Part shown: positions 14,811 to 28,921 of the stretch, in pieces
How positions within the stretch are numbered: position 1 is the first letter of the stretch
Layout of the letters: each line of letters begins with the position of its first letter
From: Sycobia sp. Sy_11
Lineage: Eukaryota; Arthropoda; Insecta; Hymenoptera; Epichrysomallidae
NCBI GenBank assembly: GCA_018907035.1
Contig: JACCIC010000028.1
Location: 1,473,501 to 1,537,500 of the forward strand
Reading direction: 5' to 3'
DNA: 64,000 nt
The notes under the pieces: generated by a model
What the model was told of the DNA's origin: nothing
What the model saw: only the letters and a program-made list of their open reading frames with translations
The model's database searches: none
Made by a program: the position numbers and the translations under genes

Positions 14811-16535
14811 AATTATCGCTGTATATAAAGCACAAAATCGCGTACGTTTTTCTTGGCCATCGTTATCTCGAGGAGAAGTGAAACGATCGTCGATATTAGT
14901 AATGGAATGATATTATAATTGTGATTATTACAGTGAAAAATAATAGTAATCCAATTGTGATAGAAAGTAAAATATGAATTTTATTAAAATAATAATAGTA
15001 ATAATAAAGTTATAATTCAAACGAAGTTGAAATAAAAACACTGATAAAGTTTCGTAAAATTAAGTTCAATTTTAAAAGTAGTTTTAGTCAAATTCTATTA
15101 GGATTATAATTTCGTTTAAATACGTTTCACCAAGTGCACAGCGAATATTCTAGAATATTAATAATATTTTCGTTACTTAAGAATCACGGAATTTACGAAT
15201 AGTATGTATGTATATAAACAAGTGCATATAGCATATTACTATTGCACAATTACAGTGATTCATTTGTTCTGATAATTAAACAAATTTTTACGTTGTACCG
15301 TTCTGCTCGCAGTACCTAAATTTCATCGTGATATTAAAAATATTTTTTTGCAGAATCTTATTAAAAACGATGGATGCTCTCTGTCAATATTTAAATGAAG
15401 CGAATTGATCGATAGCGAGACGTGCGCTTCGCAAACCCTACCGAACTTCAATGTTAGGGGACGATCGTCCATTTCACTTTCCGTTATTTAGGATAAAGTT
15501 AGCGTTCACTTATATTGATGCAGGATGGTCTAATTATATGTACATGCAGTTACTTAATTTCTATCGATACAGACACATTGTGTCTTTTATGGCGTTACTA
15601 TTTGAACATTTAAATTTTAAGTTAGATTTTTTAACTATTTCTATCTATTTACTTGAACGTTTTCCGTTCTTAAAAATTACTATTTAAATAATGAATGATT
15701 AAGTCTGAGTCACCCATTTGAATAATACATCTTCATTTCTATTCATTTTTACTATTATTTCTCCCCTCGCATGAGTAATTCAGCGTATCAAATCGAAAAT
15801 TTATTTATAAATTTAAGTTCTTAAAAAGCACTGAGAGAAAATCCAAATGAAGGGTAAAAAAATCGTGAGAAGAGAAAAAGTACATGCTAAAAGATAGAAG
15901 AGACATGCTAGAAATAAATTAACCGTTATTACGACGCGACGTACAAACGTGTAATGATAATTCATTATAAGATTGGATCTAGCATAGGTACAGAATCACG
16001 GTAGATAATGACCATACGAGGAAAGAAAGGTGGCTCTTTTGCGTTTCCGATTCGATTTATCGCGATACGAGAGAACGAGGTATATCGCCGTAAGCCGCTC
16101 GCAAAATTGCTCAGCGACGGATTGAGAAACGGAGCCGCGCTCGTACGCGCGCGTACCGGAGCCGGGGAAAGCGTTGCCGCAGCTATATATCGCGTAACTT
16201 TCATAACGCTCGACTCCCGCCACGCCCCTCCTCCCCCCCCCCACCCCCACCGCCCGTAAATTCGTAAAACTCGAGCTAGAAAGCCCATCGTCTCGGGGGC
16301 AAATATGCGGCCGCGGGCGTACGCGCGACATTTGTGGTCGAGCGGGAGTTTCGCGCGGTCGGCCGACGACTACGCGGCGCGCGAAATTAATAAGGAGGAT
16401 ATGGCTCGGTCTGTGCGCCAGGATTACGGCCTCTTGTGCAGTAACGGATGATTCCATTGTAATTGCCGCGGAAGCTCGAATTCGCATTGAAAGCCGCGAC
16501 GGGAACATCTCGGAATGGCCCCGTTGCCGAGACCG

Positions 16536-16538
<3 letters not shown>

Positions 16539-16580
<42 letters not shown>
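16539..16580. repeat. (TA)n microsatellite
   Basis: About 21 uninterrupted AT units beside a CpG-rich block. Confidence 0.97.
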
Positions 16581-16583
<3 letters not shown>

Positions 16584-18325
16584 TGGGTGGAACTTTTGCT
16601 TGTCACGTGGATTCGAGTGGGAATTTGAATATGTTATCATCGTGGCTCGTGATTCATTGTTTCTTTTTTTTAATCATACGAATTGCCGACAATTTGAAAA
16701 ACTGCTGATTACTAATTTTGTGGATAAAGGATAGCGAACGAAGGACAGAGGACGGAGCTTTAAATTCCTCTACAGTTTAGGCATTCTACTGCGTTTCGAA
16801 AAATTTCCGAACGCTCCAATGCAAATGTCCGATGCTAAGCACTTTGCCTCTCGCTCCCCCCCCCTCCGCGGCCCCAACGGCTCGATGATCCGCGATCTAA
16901 GTTCGTCAATTCGCGAACAAAAGTGCTTTTCTTTCATATCCTCTCAAGCTCAGCCAGTTAAAGTCTTGGGATACTTTTGCAATGTCTTTAGCACCGTCGG
17001 GAATAATTAAAATTCAAGCATTAAAGCCGAATGGCCGATTTCTGCGCGGGATAGACAGCTGCGAGAATCCAATTTATATATACATATATATATATATCTG
17101 AAACCACTGTGTATTTGATCTTTTTAATTATCGCGCGTCAAACGAACAAGAGCGCCCGGTCGAGCCAAGTATAAGAGCAGTAAATTACTTTTGCTCGTCT
17201 CGACTTGACGCCGATTCGAATTAATTATCCGTGGCCCAACTGTTCTCGGTAATTTATTCGACGATTAATCATTGAAGCGCGTTTTAACGCACCTTTAATC
17301 GGCGCCGCATCCGCCCCCCCCCCACCCTCGCCCCACTTCAACTGCCGCGCCTGGCCCTTCGACTTAACGAGCGACCGTTGGATATAACGACGATTCTCAT
17401 ACTTTCCGACGACCTGGAATTTCGTCAAATTTGCGGAAACGAAACGAGTGTCCGCGTCACGCTACTGCCGAGCGGCTCTGTCGTGGCGCGGAGCCGTCGC
17501 GTACGTAATTTCGGAAAAGGGACGACGCGCGACGGCGATTCTCATTGCCGATTCGCGGCGCGTGTATATATATATATATACATGGTATATATGTACGTCC
17601 GCGGCACTTGCAACTTTCGAGCCGCGAAACTTTAAAGCCTTCCATGCCCAACCCCCCTCCCCCGTAACGCGAACGGTTGCGACCGCGCGGCGCGCTGCAG
17701 AAAAGCGCCGTCGTACCGAATGTATCAAAGCGGAATAATCGACGGTGGGGGCGTTGGCGAGGAAGGGGGGGGGGTGCAAAACTTTCGCGACGCGCAGCGA
17801 GCGAAAAAGACCGCGGCAAGAGGAACCGCCATTATAATGAAGGATTAAAGCCGAGCAAAGCCTTTTAAGAGAAGTTCCCAGGCGCGCGGAGGTATCGTTA
17901 CTTCCGAAGGGGGGTGGGCTGAAAATTTTTCTTGCCAACGGAACTTTTCGTTGGACCTGCGGTCGACGGTCGGCAGGTTGGGGGAAACGGTTAATTTCCA
18001 TCGATTTCTTCCACCTCGGACTCGTGCAACTTCCATCGGCTGGGAATTGTTATCGAAGAGCTACGGATGTTCAGTTTGAAAAACGTTATTCGTAAGTTGC
18101 TCGCACGTCGTTCGACTTCGACGAAAATTTGGAAGTACAAATGGCAGTCGTTGAATATAATTTTGGTATTATTGCGGAGAATTAAGCTGAATATGAAGAA
18201 AAAAAATTTGAACGTTCGCTAGTATTTTCTAAAATAAAATATCGATATGGACAGAGCGGGGGACTAGATATCGTCGCAAATAATAGGACTAATTTTCGAC
18301 GTCGCCGCTGAGGTCGACGGCGCGG

Positions 18326-18343
18326 CGCGCGCGCGCGCGCGCA
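18326..18343. repeat. (GC)n run
   Basis: About nine GC/CG units inside a CpG-rich block. Similar short runs lie at 7151-7163, 19683-19697, 23121-23138, 37458-37469 and 63412-63426. Confidence 0.9.
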
Positions 18344-19128
18344 ACTGCCCCCTTTACATACGAATTCAGGCGTTTCGCTCGAGTCATTCCGGTGGCCGGC
18401 GAAATTCTCGGTGGGGCGGCGCTTCCAGGCGACCTCGTGGCTTCGGGGGAAATTGTTCGGTCGTTTTTTTTCATTCGCTTTATTTTATTTTGGCCGCACC
18501 TGCAGCTACGAAATCGTGCAAATTTATACAGCCGCGAGACCGTCGGGCTCGGACGTCCGAGGAGGGGTCTTACAACGCTCCCCGGCGGGGAGTCTCGTAA
18601 AGTTACGCCCTCGCTCCGCGCACCAGCCGCATCCGCGACGACGGATCCAGGGTGCCGCGCTGTAGTTTCTAACCTGCGGCTTGAATATCGTATCGTTGCC
18701 TCGAATGCAATCATTGCTCTAATAATAATAATAGCAGCATGAAGCGTTTCCCTCGCGCGTTCTTCTACGGCAACTGGATAAATGAAAAGGATAAAAACCG
18801 TGACTTAACGCGTCGGGTAAAAAATCAACAAAAAACATAAAAAAACACGACCAGTCGATTTGACTACCCATTATCATAAAAACACGCATCGTTCTTTTAT
18901 GACTGCGGCGTATGTTTCGTTAAGCCTAACGTTCAAAAGTCTCAAAAAGCAAAAGCAATCTTCAAAAAGCTCAAAAACTCGATATACTAAGAATTGCCCG
19001 AGCCCGTATGCCGGCCAACGAGATTTCTCGTTTATTATTTATCGGGCAGTATGAAAGAACTCTCGAGACACTAACCGCCGGGATTGTATAATACAGACTT
19101 AGAATCCCATCCCGACGAAATGCGCCGA

Positions 19129-19132
<4 letters not shown>

Positions 19133-19178
<46 letters not shown>
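19133..19178. repeat. (TA)n microsatellite
   Basis: About 23 uninterrupted AT units. Confidence 0.97.
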
Positions 19179-19182
<4 letters not shown>

Positions 19183-19290
19183 ATATGGCTATCGGTCGGC
19201 TAGTGGATCGCGCCCAGAGCCCTTAAGCGGGCATTTTTTTTCGCATAACGAGGAAAAACTCCTATATACGTAGTAGTCAAAGTACCCTCT

Positions 19291-19292
<2 letters not shown>

Positions 19293-19341
<49 letters not shown>
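19293..19341. repeat. (TA)n microsatellite
   Basis: About 24 uninterrupted TA units, 115 bp after the previous array. Confidence 0.97.
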
Positions 19342-19343
<2 letters not shown>

Positions 19344-19466
19344 TTGAAGCGCATCTTTTACAACATTCGCACGCCCAATGAACGTCGACCAGCCGCGTCG
19401 CGGACCTTCCACCTGACGCGTGTATCAACTGCTCTTCCCGACGCTCTTTCGAACACATTCTCCAAG

Positions 19467-19467
<1 letters not shown>

Positions 19468-19513
<46 letters not shown>
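19468..19513. repeat. (CT)n microsatellite
   Basis: About 22 uninterrupted TC units. A (TG)n-(CG)n compound run follows at 19662-19697. Confidence 0.97.
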
Positions 19514-19515
<2 letters not shown>

Positions 19516-21254
19516 GTATACATAAATATGTGTATATCTATATATACACACTTACGGCGCGCGATTCCCTTTTATATAAGCAATTAACCGCGCAGCTGCG
19601 CGGCCCACTATCCGCGCCAGCGGCAACGTATAAGTGGACGGGACTATTTGCAAATCTGCGATGTGTGTGTGTGTGTGTGTATGCGCGCGCGCGCGCGGTT
19701 GAGTCTGTGTATCTACTCGCGCATCTGCGTTTGCGTATAACGTCAAGGGAACCGCGTATACGAGCGTTGCAGACGCGACACGCGACGTTGCGGAGCCTCA
19801 CAAATATCTCTGTATTGGAATTATTTTATCATTTATTACATCATTGGGATAAGATCTATGCGTGTGTATATATGTGTGTGGGGGCGTTTTTATTTTCCAA
19901 ATGCTACCATCATTTCAGAATCGTACCCATACCCAAAGGTAAATTTGGTTTCAACAATTTTTTCAATTGATTTATTAAGAATACTTTTATCTTTTCAGAA
20001 TAAAATCTGCAATATAACTGAAGATGTATCTAAGGCAGGGGGCTTGATTAACGTGTCGTGAAGTCAATTTTTTTTATTTAACTGGCAAAACTGCATTGAT
20101 TTAATAAGAAAATATGTCGCATTCCATGAGCCTTTTTCAGCTCCTGGGATGGTTAAGGTGATTGTTCCCGTTTTCTCTGAACCTCTGAATGAAGCTTTTG
20201 AATTTAATATCGACACCAAGTTGATATTCTTAGTAATAGCAACCTTTAGTAAGGGAACTAATTATAATATAAGTTAAATGAATTTAGGATGTTGTTTCGC
20301 ACAACGAACGGCACAGACAAATCACTCACTGAGTCTGTCTCACTAAATCTTCTTTTAACTACTGAACAGTCCAGTAACTAGCAATATCTCAAATTATATT
20401 CCATCACATTAGATGCGTCAAATACAGGAAAATAATTTATATTATTGTAAATAAATATACATATATATGGATTTATTTATTTATTTATTTATGTAAAAAA
20501 TATCATTAATGTAAAAATACGTTGAATTTTAATAACGTTTGATTAAAAATTTTCATTTTTAACAACACGTTTTTCATTTCGTGTAACTCGAAAGTAAAAT
20601 TTCAATGATGTATGTGTCTAATGTTCTTTTCACCAGCATTCGTGGCACTTGGGTCAGAAACATTTAACATTAGTAATTATAACGATAGAATATAAAGGTT
20701 TTCATATGCACATATATATATATATATAAATACTCAGCAATATCCTTAAAATTGCTCACAATAATTCCTTTTTATTACGATCGCATCAACTTTATTGATT
20801 ATCACCTTTAATATTGCAAAGCTTGAATAATTTAAAATTCATAGTTGTAGAAGTATAAAAATTCCTTCGTCTCGAGCATCTTTTTCTAATAAAAAAAATC
20901 ACTTATTGGCAATTGAAAATTCATGAACTTGAAGTTAATTAAGTTTTCAGCCGTAAAATAATGTTGATCTAGAGTATATGGAATAAATTATCACCTACAG
21001 TTTATACCCACATATATATGTATATATATACATATGTATTCATATCGTAATTTTGCGTACAAAGTCGATCCACATATATCGCTGCCATATACTTTAATTC
21101 AACGCAATTAGCCGTGCACGCAATGTAATTAGTGCCCATATATATACTTTAGGTACGGGCGCACCGATGCCCAATAATACCGCGATTCATCGAAGCGCGA
21201 TAAATAACTAAATTAGCAATCGGATTCGGATGGAATATTCGAGGAGCACGGGGA

Positions 21255-21256
<2 letters not shown>

Positions 21257-21301
<45 letters not shown>
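21257..21301. repeat. (TA)n microsatellite
   Basis: About 22 uninterrupted TA units. Confidence 0.97.
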
Positions 21302-21304
<3 letters not shown>

Positions 21305-23882
21305 GTACGTCCAATTTCGCACAAAGTACAATGCTTATTAAAGTTGCCGCGCGCTCGCGCTCTTCTTTAAATCACGGAAAGTAAGTATGTGTTGATATGT
21401 CACTCTGAAGATTGTATTAAGACGTTATTATTACTATACACGTTTATACATGTTTTTATTTCGATAGACCCGGCTAGCGCCAAAGAAATAATGAAACGTA
21501 ATGAAATGCGATGCGTAATTTCAATTTCATAGATATAGCAGTGGCATATTAACTTTACAATGGCGAATCGCGGATCGGTCGGATGAGAATTGTTTAGCAT
21601 TAATTTTTAACGAATTACACCCACCCGTCGCCAAAAACGAAGCATAAAATTCACTCGAGAAGTTAATCGTCAATTGTACGGAAATTCGCTTGAAATCTAA
21701 TCTTCCGAAGTTGAATCTTTTTAACGCGCCCCGATGACGCCGATGTACCGTAAAAAACAAGTTAGCACATCTCAATACAAATGCAACGACCATCGCGACG
21801 ATAAAACAGCATTGGCTGACGAAATTACGGGCTAAAAGTTAATAAACCACGGATTTCGTGTGTCGATCATTGAACCAGAAGCAGCCTATGCAGCCACGTA
21901 ATACATCGATGCGTAGGTATTCGATTGCAGCACGAGCTGGGACATGCAACGGTGCTCTATTGCTGTAACGGACATTGTCATGCCTGCAAAAAAGACCAGG
22001 TGTTTCTGCTTAACCGACGTCATAATGTCACTGAGAAGCGATTTAAAATCAACATTGCATACAATTTATATTATTATACGATTTAAATTTTCAAAATAAC
22101 GAGTCAGCGCATTTGTTAACTAATAATGTTACTAAGATTACCTTAACAAACGTAAAATTGTTAATTTAGAAAATGCGTTTAAAAATTCATAATAATACAA
22201 AAAGTCTTATTTACACGGTATATGTAAGATTTTAAAGGGATGTCCCGGTAATATCTGATCGTCGTATCTTGCGTAAAATTAACGAAAAATTTATTTATAT
22301 ATTATAACGAGAAATACTTAGAATACTTTAATTGTGCTTATGTCGACTGTATTTAGATAAATTAATAAACATTTCCATTGATCTTACAGTAATAGAAATA
22401 TTTAGTTAGCCAATCACGTTAAATAATCATAATTTACGTGAATAATCCGATAGTTGAATAAATGAGAAAAATTTTAATTTTAAATTGTAAAATTCAGGAC
22501 CAGGCGGGATAGCCTGTGAAAAGACAAGTTTACAAAATAGTTTTTCTCGTATAATACATGGCACTATTTATACAATGCAGGCCCATATTATACTCTCTCG
22601 CTACCCGCTGCCTGAAGCAGAATTTTCCAACTTACGCACAAAGCAATTTTCATTATCGAAGTACACAAAAGTTTCGTATCGTGAAAAGCCAGAATCAAAT
22701 CTTCAGTTATGTTATTGGTCTGCTGACCGTCAGCTTTTACCCCGATATCCCCTGAACATTGCATTAATGAGCAAAATTCATACGACTGCGAAGCTTTTCA
22801 TTGGTCGAAAGGGAAAGACATTCTTCATCGTTGGAAACGTGGAGTAAAATAATTTTAATAAGGACTTTTTTCCTTTTAAGTATCTTCGTATAATATAAAA
22901 ATCTCATCTACCTAATTCTTACTCATCCCCCTGTATTTATTTAATTTCCTGATCATCACGGCAACCTTTCATTTCGTTATAAAATTGCAGGACACTTCGA
23001 ATGTCCATATTGTAGAAATTTCAGGAAAATTAATTAATGAAAAAGTAATCAAATTATACGGATCTCCCGCCGTTTCAGGCCTGACAATACGTGTCACTTC
23101 TGTTTGATAGGCAGAAGGGCAGCGCGCGCGCGCGCGCGAGTATACAAAGCCCGAACTATTGGATTAGCCAATTTTACAAATTGAAATATATCTTTCAGAC
23201 CCGCGTAGTTCAAAGCTCGCGCCTCCCTCGTACGATATGCTCTTTATTATGTAGTTCGAAATTGGCCATCGTTCGTCGGCTAAAAGGCCGATGTATCGGC
23301 GGCCCTGTACACGCAGAGAGTATGAGAAACGCTCGGCATTAATAATCGTCCGAACGACGGGCCGTTTCACCGTAAATGCGCGCAAAGCCCAAATCCCGGC
23401 CAGAGCCCATCTGCGAAACTCGCGGCGCTCTGCGAAAAAAAGAAGAAAAAAAAATACTGCGTCGGCGCGTTTAAGGAGGGGGGGGGGAGGGAGCGAGAGT
23501 AGAGCGGGAAGAAAAACGACCTCGCGTATCCCTGAAATACAGCCGGAAATCCCGTGGCCCGATGGGCTTTCGCCCCGTGGCTCGGCGTTGACCTTTCCCA
23601 ACGTTTTTCACCGACGTGTCTATACACAATGCCTCGAGGCATCTCGCGCCCGGGCTATTTTTGCCGCCGCCTCCCCTAACCCCGTCGCGCTACAACACGT
23701 ACGTAACGAAACTTATCCGAGGAAAATAGACGGCCGCGCGCGGTTGCTGAGCTTGGCGTGCGCGCTCATCGATTTTTCGAATACGTCGGACGCGGCGGAC
23801 TCGGGCGAACGACGTTTATATACGCATATATATATATACATAAATATGTGTGTGTGCATGTATTTCTGACCATACGTTCCAG

Positions 23883-24079
23883 GTGGTGAAGATGATGATA
23901 GTGGTGGTCATGATATTTGCCATTTGCTGGCTGCCCTATCACGTCTACTTCATCGTGACCTCGTACGTGCCGGAGCTGAGGGAGGAGCCGTACATCCAGG
24001 AGATCTACCTGATGATCTACTGGCTGGCCATGTCGAACAGCATGTACAATCCGATCATCTATTGCTGGATGAATTCCAG
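23883..24079 (+). CDS. TkR99D: Tachykinin receptor exon: TM6, extracellular loop 3, TM7
   Basis: The acceptor AG is at 23881-23882 and the donor GTATGT starts at 24080. The exon starts in phase 0 at VVKMMIVVV and ends within an AGG codon after WMNS. Key motifs are FAICWLPYH (TM6 toggle CWLP) and [16 protein letters not shown] (TM7 NPxxY). The frame stays open for about 130 nt past the donor, so an intron-retained form would end soon after TM7 at about 24212. Confidence 0.9.
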
Positions 24080-27000
24080 GTATGTGGACGCCAAAGGCAA
24101 TCCCTCCTCCCTCTCCGATCGTGACAGCCATCGTATGTTTTCATATGTATATATAATTACGGAGATGCGAATTATTATCGATGTTTCAAATTATATAAAG
24201 AGTCAATGCTAAACTTACAATTGTGTACAAATATGAGTAAGACTTTTCAATTCAAACTTCCCGGGTTTATAGATTCGGAGAAATGCTTTTATTTTTCAGT
24301 GGGTAGTACTGTCAGAGATATTTGTGCCAAATTTCACGAAATTATCTTCATTTGTCATATAGTTCCCCTTGTGTTTTGTGTACAAAGAAAAGTTGTCTCT
24401 TCGGTTTTTCTAATCTCTGAAATTATTCAAGAAAGAAGTAGCATTAAATTTTGTGCACGAAATGAAATATCGGCCGCCGAAACGTTCAGAATGTTGCAGT
24501 AGGCCTTTGGTGAGAAGTCAGTGTCAAGAGCAAGTATTTTTGATTGGCATAAATTGTTCCAAGAAGGTCGAGAACGCGTCGAAGATGAACCAGCATCAAA
24601 GACGACCAAGAACATCGACTGATCGGCTACACGTCGACAAAATCCAACAATTGGTTCTGCAGAATCGTCGATTGACTACCGGAACGCTTGCTGATATTGT
24701 TGGAATTTTAAATGCGTCAGTCAACGCCATTTTGAAAGACATTTTGTGGCTGAAAAGAGTAAAATTTTGATTGGTGCAAAAAGCACTCAATTTTTTGAAA
24801 AAACAGCGTGGCATGGAGGTCTGTGAAACGATACTTTCGGACTATCAGGACAAGATCTCGTGCCAAAGGAGAGCGGAGTTCAGATTTTACCTAAACATTT
24901 CGCCAAAAATTCAACCAATATCCTTCTGCAACCACCGTACTCGCCTGATTTAGCACCGTGTGACTTCTGGCTGTTCAGCAAACTCAAAAAGATCACTTCG
25001 GGCACACGGTTTTGATTCGATTGAAGAAATAAAAGCCGAATCGAAGAAGAAACTTATGGCCATTCCGGAATACGAGCATGAAAAATGTTTTGAAAATTGG
25101 AAAAAGCGTTGGCATAGTTTCATTGCATCCGGGGGGTTATTTTGAGGGGGTGAATTATATTTAGAACAATAAATAACGATTTCAAAAGTTATAAATAAAA
25201 TCTTGCTCATATTTGTGCACAAAAGTATTAGTAGATGCTGGCTTCGTCGATTATTTTCGTAACATATAGCGACGAGCCAGGTGAGTATATGTCCATTATG
25301 AATGGCTACGAATACCCAATTACTGCTATTTTACTACATATTTTTAAATCTCATTAATCGAGACGAAACAGCAATTTCATTTATCAATGGAACTTAAGAG
25401 AGAGAAAAACATTGTTCTGTGTCTGGTGTTTTGGTATGCCGCCCCCTCCTCCATCCTTAGATTTTTCAGTTTCAATGAAGAAGGCCTGAAATTCATCAAT
25501 ACCTCGTACAGAAAAGAAACAAAATAATCTAAATAACAAGTGCAAAAGTATTCGAAATAACGTAAATCTTCTTCTCTGTAAAGCCAATGTTTGCAATCGT
25601 ATGTTACATGTTATTATGAATTCATTTAATAAATAATCAATATCTAAAGTATCTGGTTTTTCCTTCTACACATCAATTATCGTTAAATCGTTTAATCGTT
25701 GTTATTGCATCGACGATAGTAAATATGACGTTAATCATCTAAGAATCGAAAAAGAGCGCTTAAAAGTATTTGTAGAAGATCATCCTGGATAGTAAACATT
25801 AATTTAATAAGTTTTCAAAACTAAGATAAAACTGTTATCTGAAATTCTCGCTTAGATACAAAAGAAAATTTTATAAAGTAAAAGAATTGTCTGGCTGAAT
25901 TTCTTCTTTAGAAGTATTTCTTAGCTTCTTTTATGTTTTTTTTCCTTATAATTTTGTTCTTTATGTAAATCTTCTAATTTTAATTCTTTCCGAAATATAA
26001 TATCTTTAGCAATAATAAATAAAACAAGTATCTCTATTGTTTTACAACTTCAACTACTAAATTCTACTTTTAAAAATTAATTTTTAATCTTGCGCGTCTT
26101 TAAATTATAAATATCCATAATTTACTAAAACTTTTTTTTACTTTATCGATAATAAAATTTTTACATTGTGAAATATTCATATAAATTCAAAAAACACATA
26201 CAAGTTCAGACGATTACATACTCGGATTCCTTAATCTGAAATCTATATAGGTTAATATTTAAGTTTGATATCGACAAGTGTTAATGCAGGGATTTCTACC
26301 TCTGGCTTTTTATACACTCAGCCTAGCTATCCCTGGTTTTACCAGATATATCAGATACCTTTCGTATGGTACAAATAGGTTATCGTTTTCTATCTGGGTA
26401 GTACATTCGTGGAGAAAACCATAAAAATAAATTGATTCTTGGTTGAAATTTCGATATTAAAATAAAATTTGAATACTATGTACAATGAATTTTGTCTCGT
26501 GCATTTCATTGAATTTGAAACAATTTATAAAAATGATAAATCACTATAGGAACTGAATAGAAATTATTAATTATTTAATAGAAATTATCGAGTCAACAGC
26601 CACTATATTATTGACTTGACTTAGGCGCTCGTTATTATACAAGACCGGAATGCACGTGCAAGCTTCTCCCGCCCGAGAATTTAGGTATTAACGGAATTTT
26701 ATCGACGATCGAAAGCCGATCGAAACTACAAGCTAATTACTCTACTGAAGCCCATAATAAAGCCGGCTGGCATCCGCTACTGCAGAAATAGGCAAAAATT
26801 TTTAATTAAAAATTTTCTTTTTAACGGCGCCACTTACTGTACGCACTCTTGCCTCGTTTTCCCGAGCTTGCAACTTTTTTACTTCCTTAAAGCAGATTTA
26901 AGAAAATTATAGATCGAGTTTTCGAAATTGCGAAACTTGGCCAGTTGTTTTTCGGAATTTTCAACAAAAAAAAAGTAATAAAAAAGTTCATTTGTGTATA

Positions 27001-28863
27001 AAAAATCACAAGTGTAAGTATAATTTTAATATGGGAAAAAGATAAATTGTCGTATAAAATAGCGCGAGTGGTATACAGTTCTAGAATTTGTGCTTTTACA
27101 ATCGTTACTTTTACGAAAGACAAATAAAAATGTTAAATAAGATATTCAATTAAGGCCGTAAAATTTATTTTAAAAAGTTGAAATTTCTTTCTTAAACGAT
27201 ATTTTCCGGCTTAAATTGAATGTGCCATTAAGTCTCAAAGTTGGCATCGTTGGAGTGTCTCGAAATTTTCAAAAAATCACTTTCTACTTCTGTAAAGATC
27301 TTTATTGTTTCACATCTGAATCGCATTAAAATACAAGTTTTATTTATAATCAAAACCGAGAAATTTTGTTATCGGTCTTACAGTCACGATACAATAATGT
27401 AATTATAATTATATAATGACAGTCCAGCCGTCTCTGCCTATAATCATGGAGGTAGAATTTGAAGCATAAAAAATATTACAAAAAAGAATAATAAAAATAA
27501 CAACAATAAATATACTAATATTGGCAAGGGACAATCTAACTGCTTCCAGTTATATTTTATTAAGTTTACGAAATCTATTTCGGCTCATTATCAGGAACTG
27601 CACTGAAGTTTTAATAATGAAATTCTTAGTATACACGTCCTGCCACTCCCCCTTCCACCGAACGTTAAATGTAAAGTATAAATTTACACTAATAAAGAAC
27701 GACGAGTGTTATCTAATTTACTCAACTGTAACATTAAAGTCACATTATGGCGACTACTTAAAATCAGAATATGTTCAAGACTGCCCCCTCTTATATTTAT
27801 TTTTAATGGACTGTTTCAAAATATTCACATTTTCAATATCGCCAGAATGCAACAAAACTAAGCAATGCGCTTTTATCGCTGAACCACCATTCGCACTTCG
27901 AAAACTACACTGATTTTCATATATTTCCTTTCTTCAATATCAATCCCTATTTTGCTCGATATAATATCTGTCACATTCTGTACAATTGAATTTTGTAAAC
28001 AACTCCGACCTTTAAGCATGTATCATCCATATCTTTATATTTATTAAACAAATTATTCAAGATATCGATTGTTTACCTAATTATGCAAAATTGTTCGGTT
28101 TGCGTTAATTATATTTTCTTATTATGAAAAGTTACAAAAACAATTGTTGAATCGATTTATTATCATTAATTTATTATTATTTAGTGTATTATTTATTATT
28201 ATTATTATTATTACTATTATATTAATTATTATTATTATATTATCTACAACTTGGCGATCCTCTTGCAACCCCATTCCAATCTTCTCGAAGTGCTTGAGAA
28301 ATGCTAGCCATAAATTCTCTTATCGTAGACCATTTTTATTACTATAACTGTCTTTAATATACCCAGACGACGATTTATATGGAATGAGCGATATCATAAT
28401 TTATTAAAATAGTTCATAGCTTGGCCTTCAATTAATGCCGTGCTGGAACGAAAGTTTCAATTACAAATTCAACTATTTTCTATTTCGATATTCAAGCCAC
28501 GAAAATACCTTTCTTCGATTCTGAATTAAATTCATCTACGAGAGAAAAAAATCCCAATAAAAATTTAATAAACAATTTATTCGAAACGTAAGTAAGTAAA
28601 AATATACTTTTATTACCCGGTCATTATTATCAAGCTTTATATAGAATTTGGTAAATATTGACAAACGTCAGTTAAATAAATATTTATTCTCGAGATATTT
28701 CTTCAAAAACAAATTTTCATAGCGATAATAAAAACGATAATAATAAAAACGAATCACTTGTCCGAAATTCTTTATCCTATCAACAACAACAAAAAATGCT
28801 AGCGCCACTTCCCGCAGATACGCCCGTTCTATTCTTAAAACTAAACATTTGTCGCCCATTACA

Positions 28864-28921
<58 letters not shown>

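Larger units (their letters stand above)
1..23882. other. Long non-coding stretch, probable upstream intron of the tachykinin receptor
   Basis: No frame here resembles a known protein. The TM6-TM7 exon at 23883 begins at a splice acceptor, so the receptor's earlier exons lie upstream. I could not find the TM1-TM5 exons here, so this is most simply one long intron, possibly with unrecognised short exons. Visible content: (TA)n, (CT)n/(GA)n and (TG)n arrays (listed separately), poly-C or poly-G runs (about 1396-1405, 1861-1873, 5040-5052, 10806-10815), poly-A/T runs, and CpG-rich blocks near 10.9-11.1, 14.3-14.7, 16.1-16.45, 17.25-18.05, 18.3-18.7 and 23.3-23.8 kb. The blocks between these, for example 2-3.2, 5.2-6.2, 8.1-9.2, 15-15.9 and 20-23 kb, are AT-rich and featureless to me. 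Confidence 0.5.

Noticed and set aside
16008..16640. Overlapping frames on both strands, up to 214 residues
   Set aside because: CpG-rich DNA with few stop codons plus a (TA)n array; no similarity to the missing receptor exons.
22558..22847. Two frames of 65 and 90 residues
   Set aside because: No domain, wrong composition for a GPCR transmembrane exon, no matching splice sites.
27521..27913. 130-residue + strand frame in the receptor intron
   Set aside because: AT-rich, no recognisable domain, no promoter or splice context; next to a MITE arm, so at most a repeat remnant.
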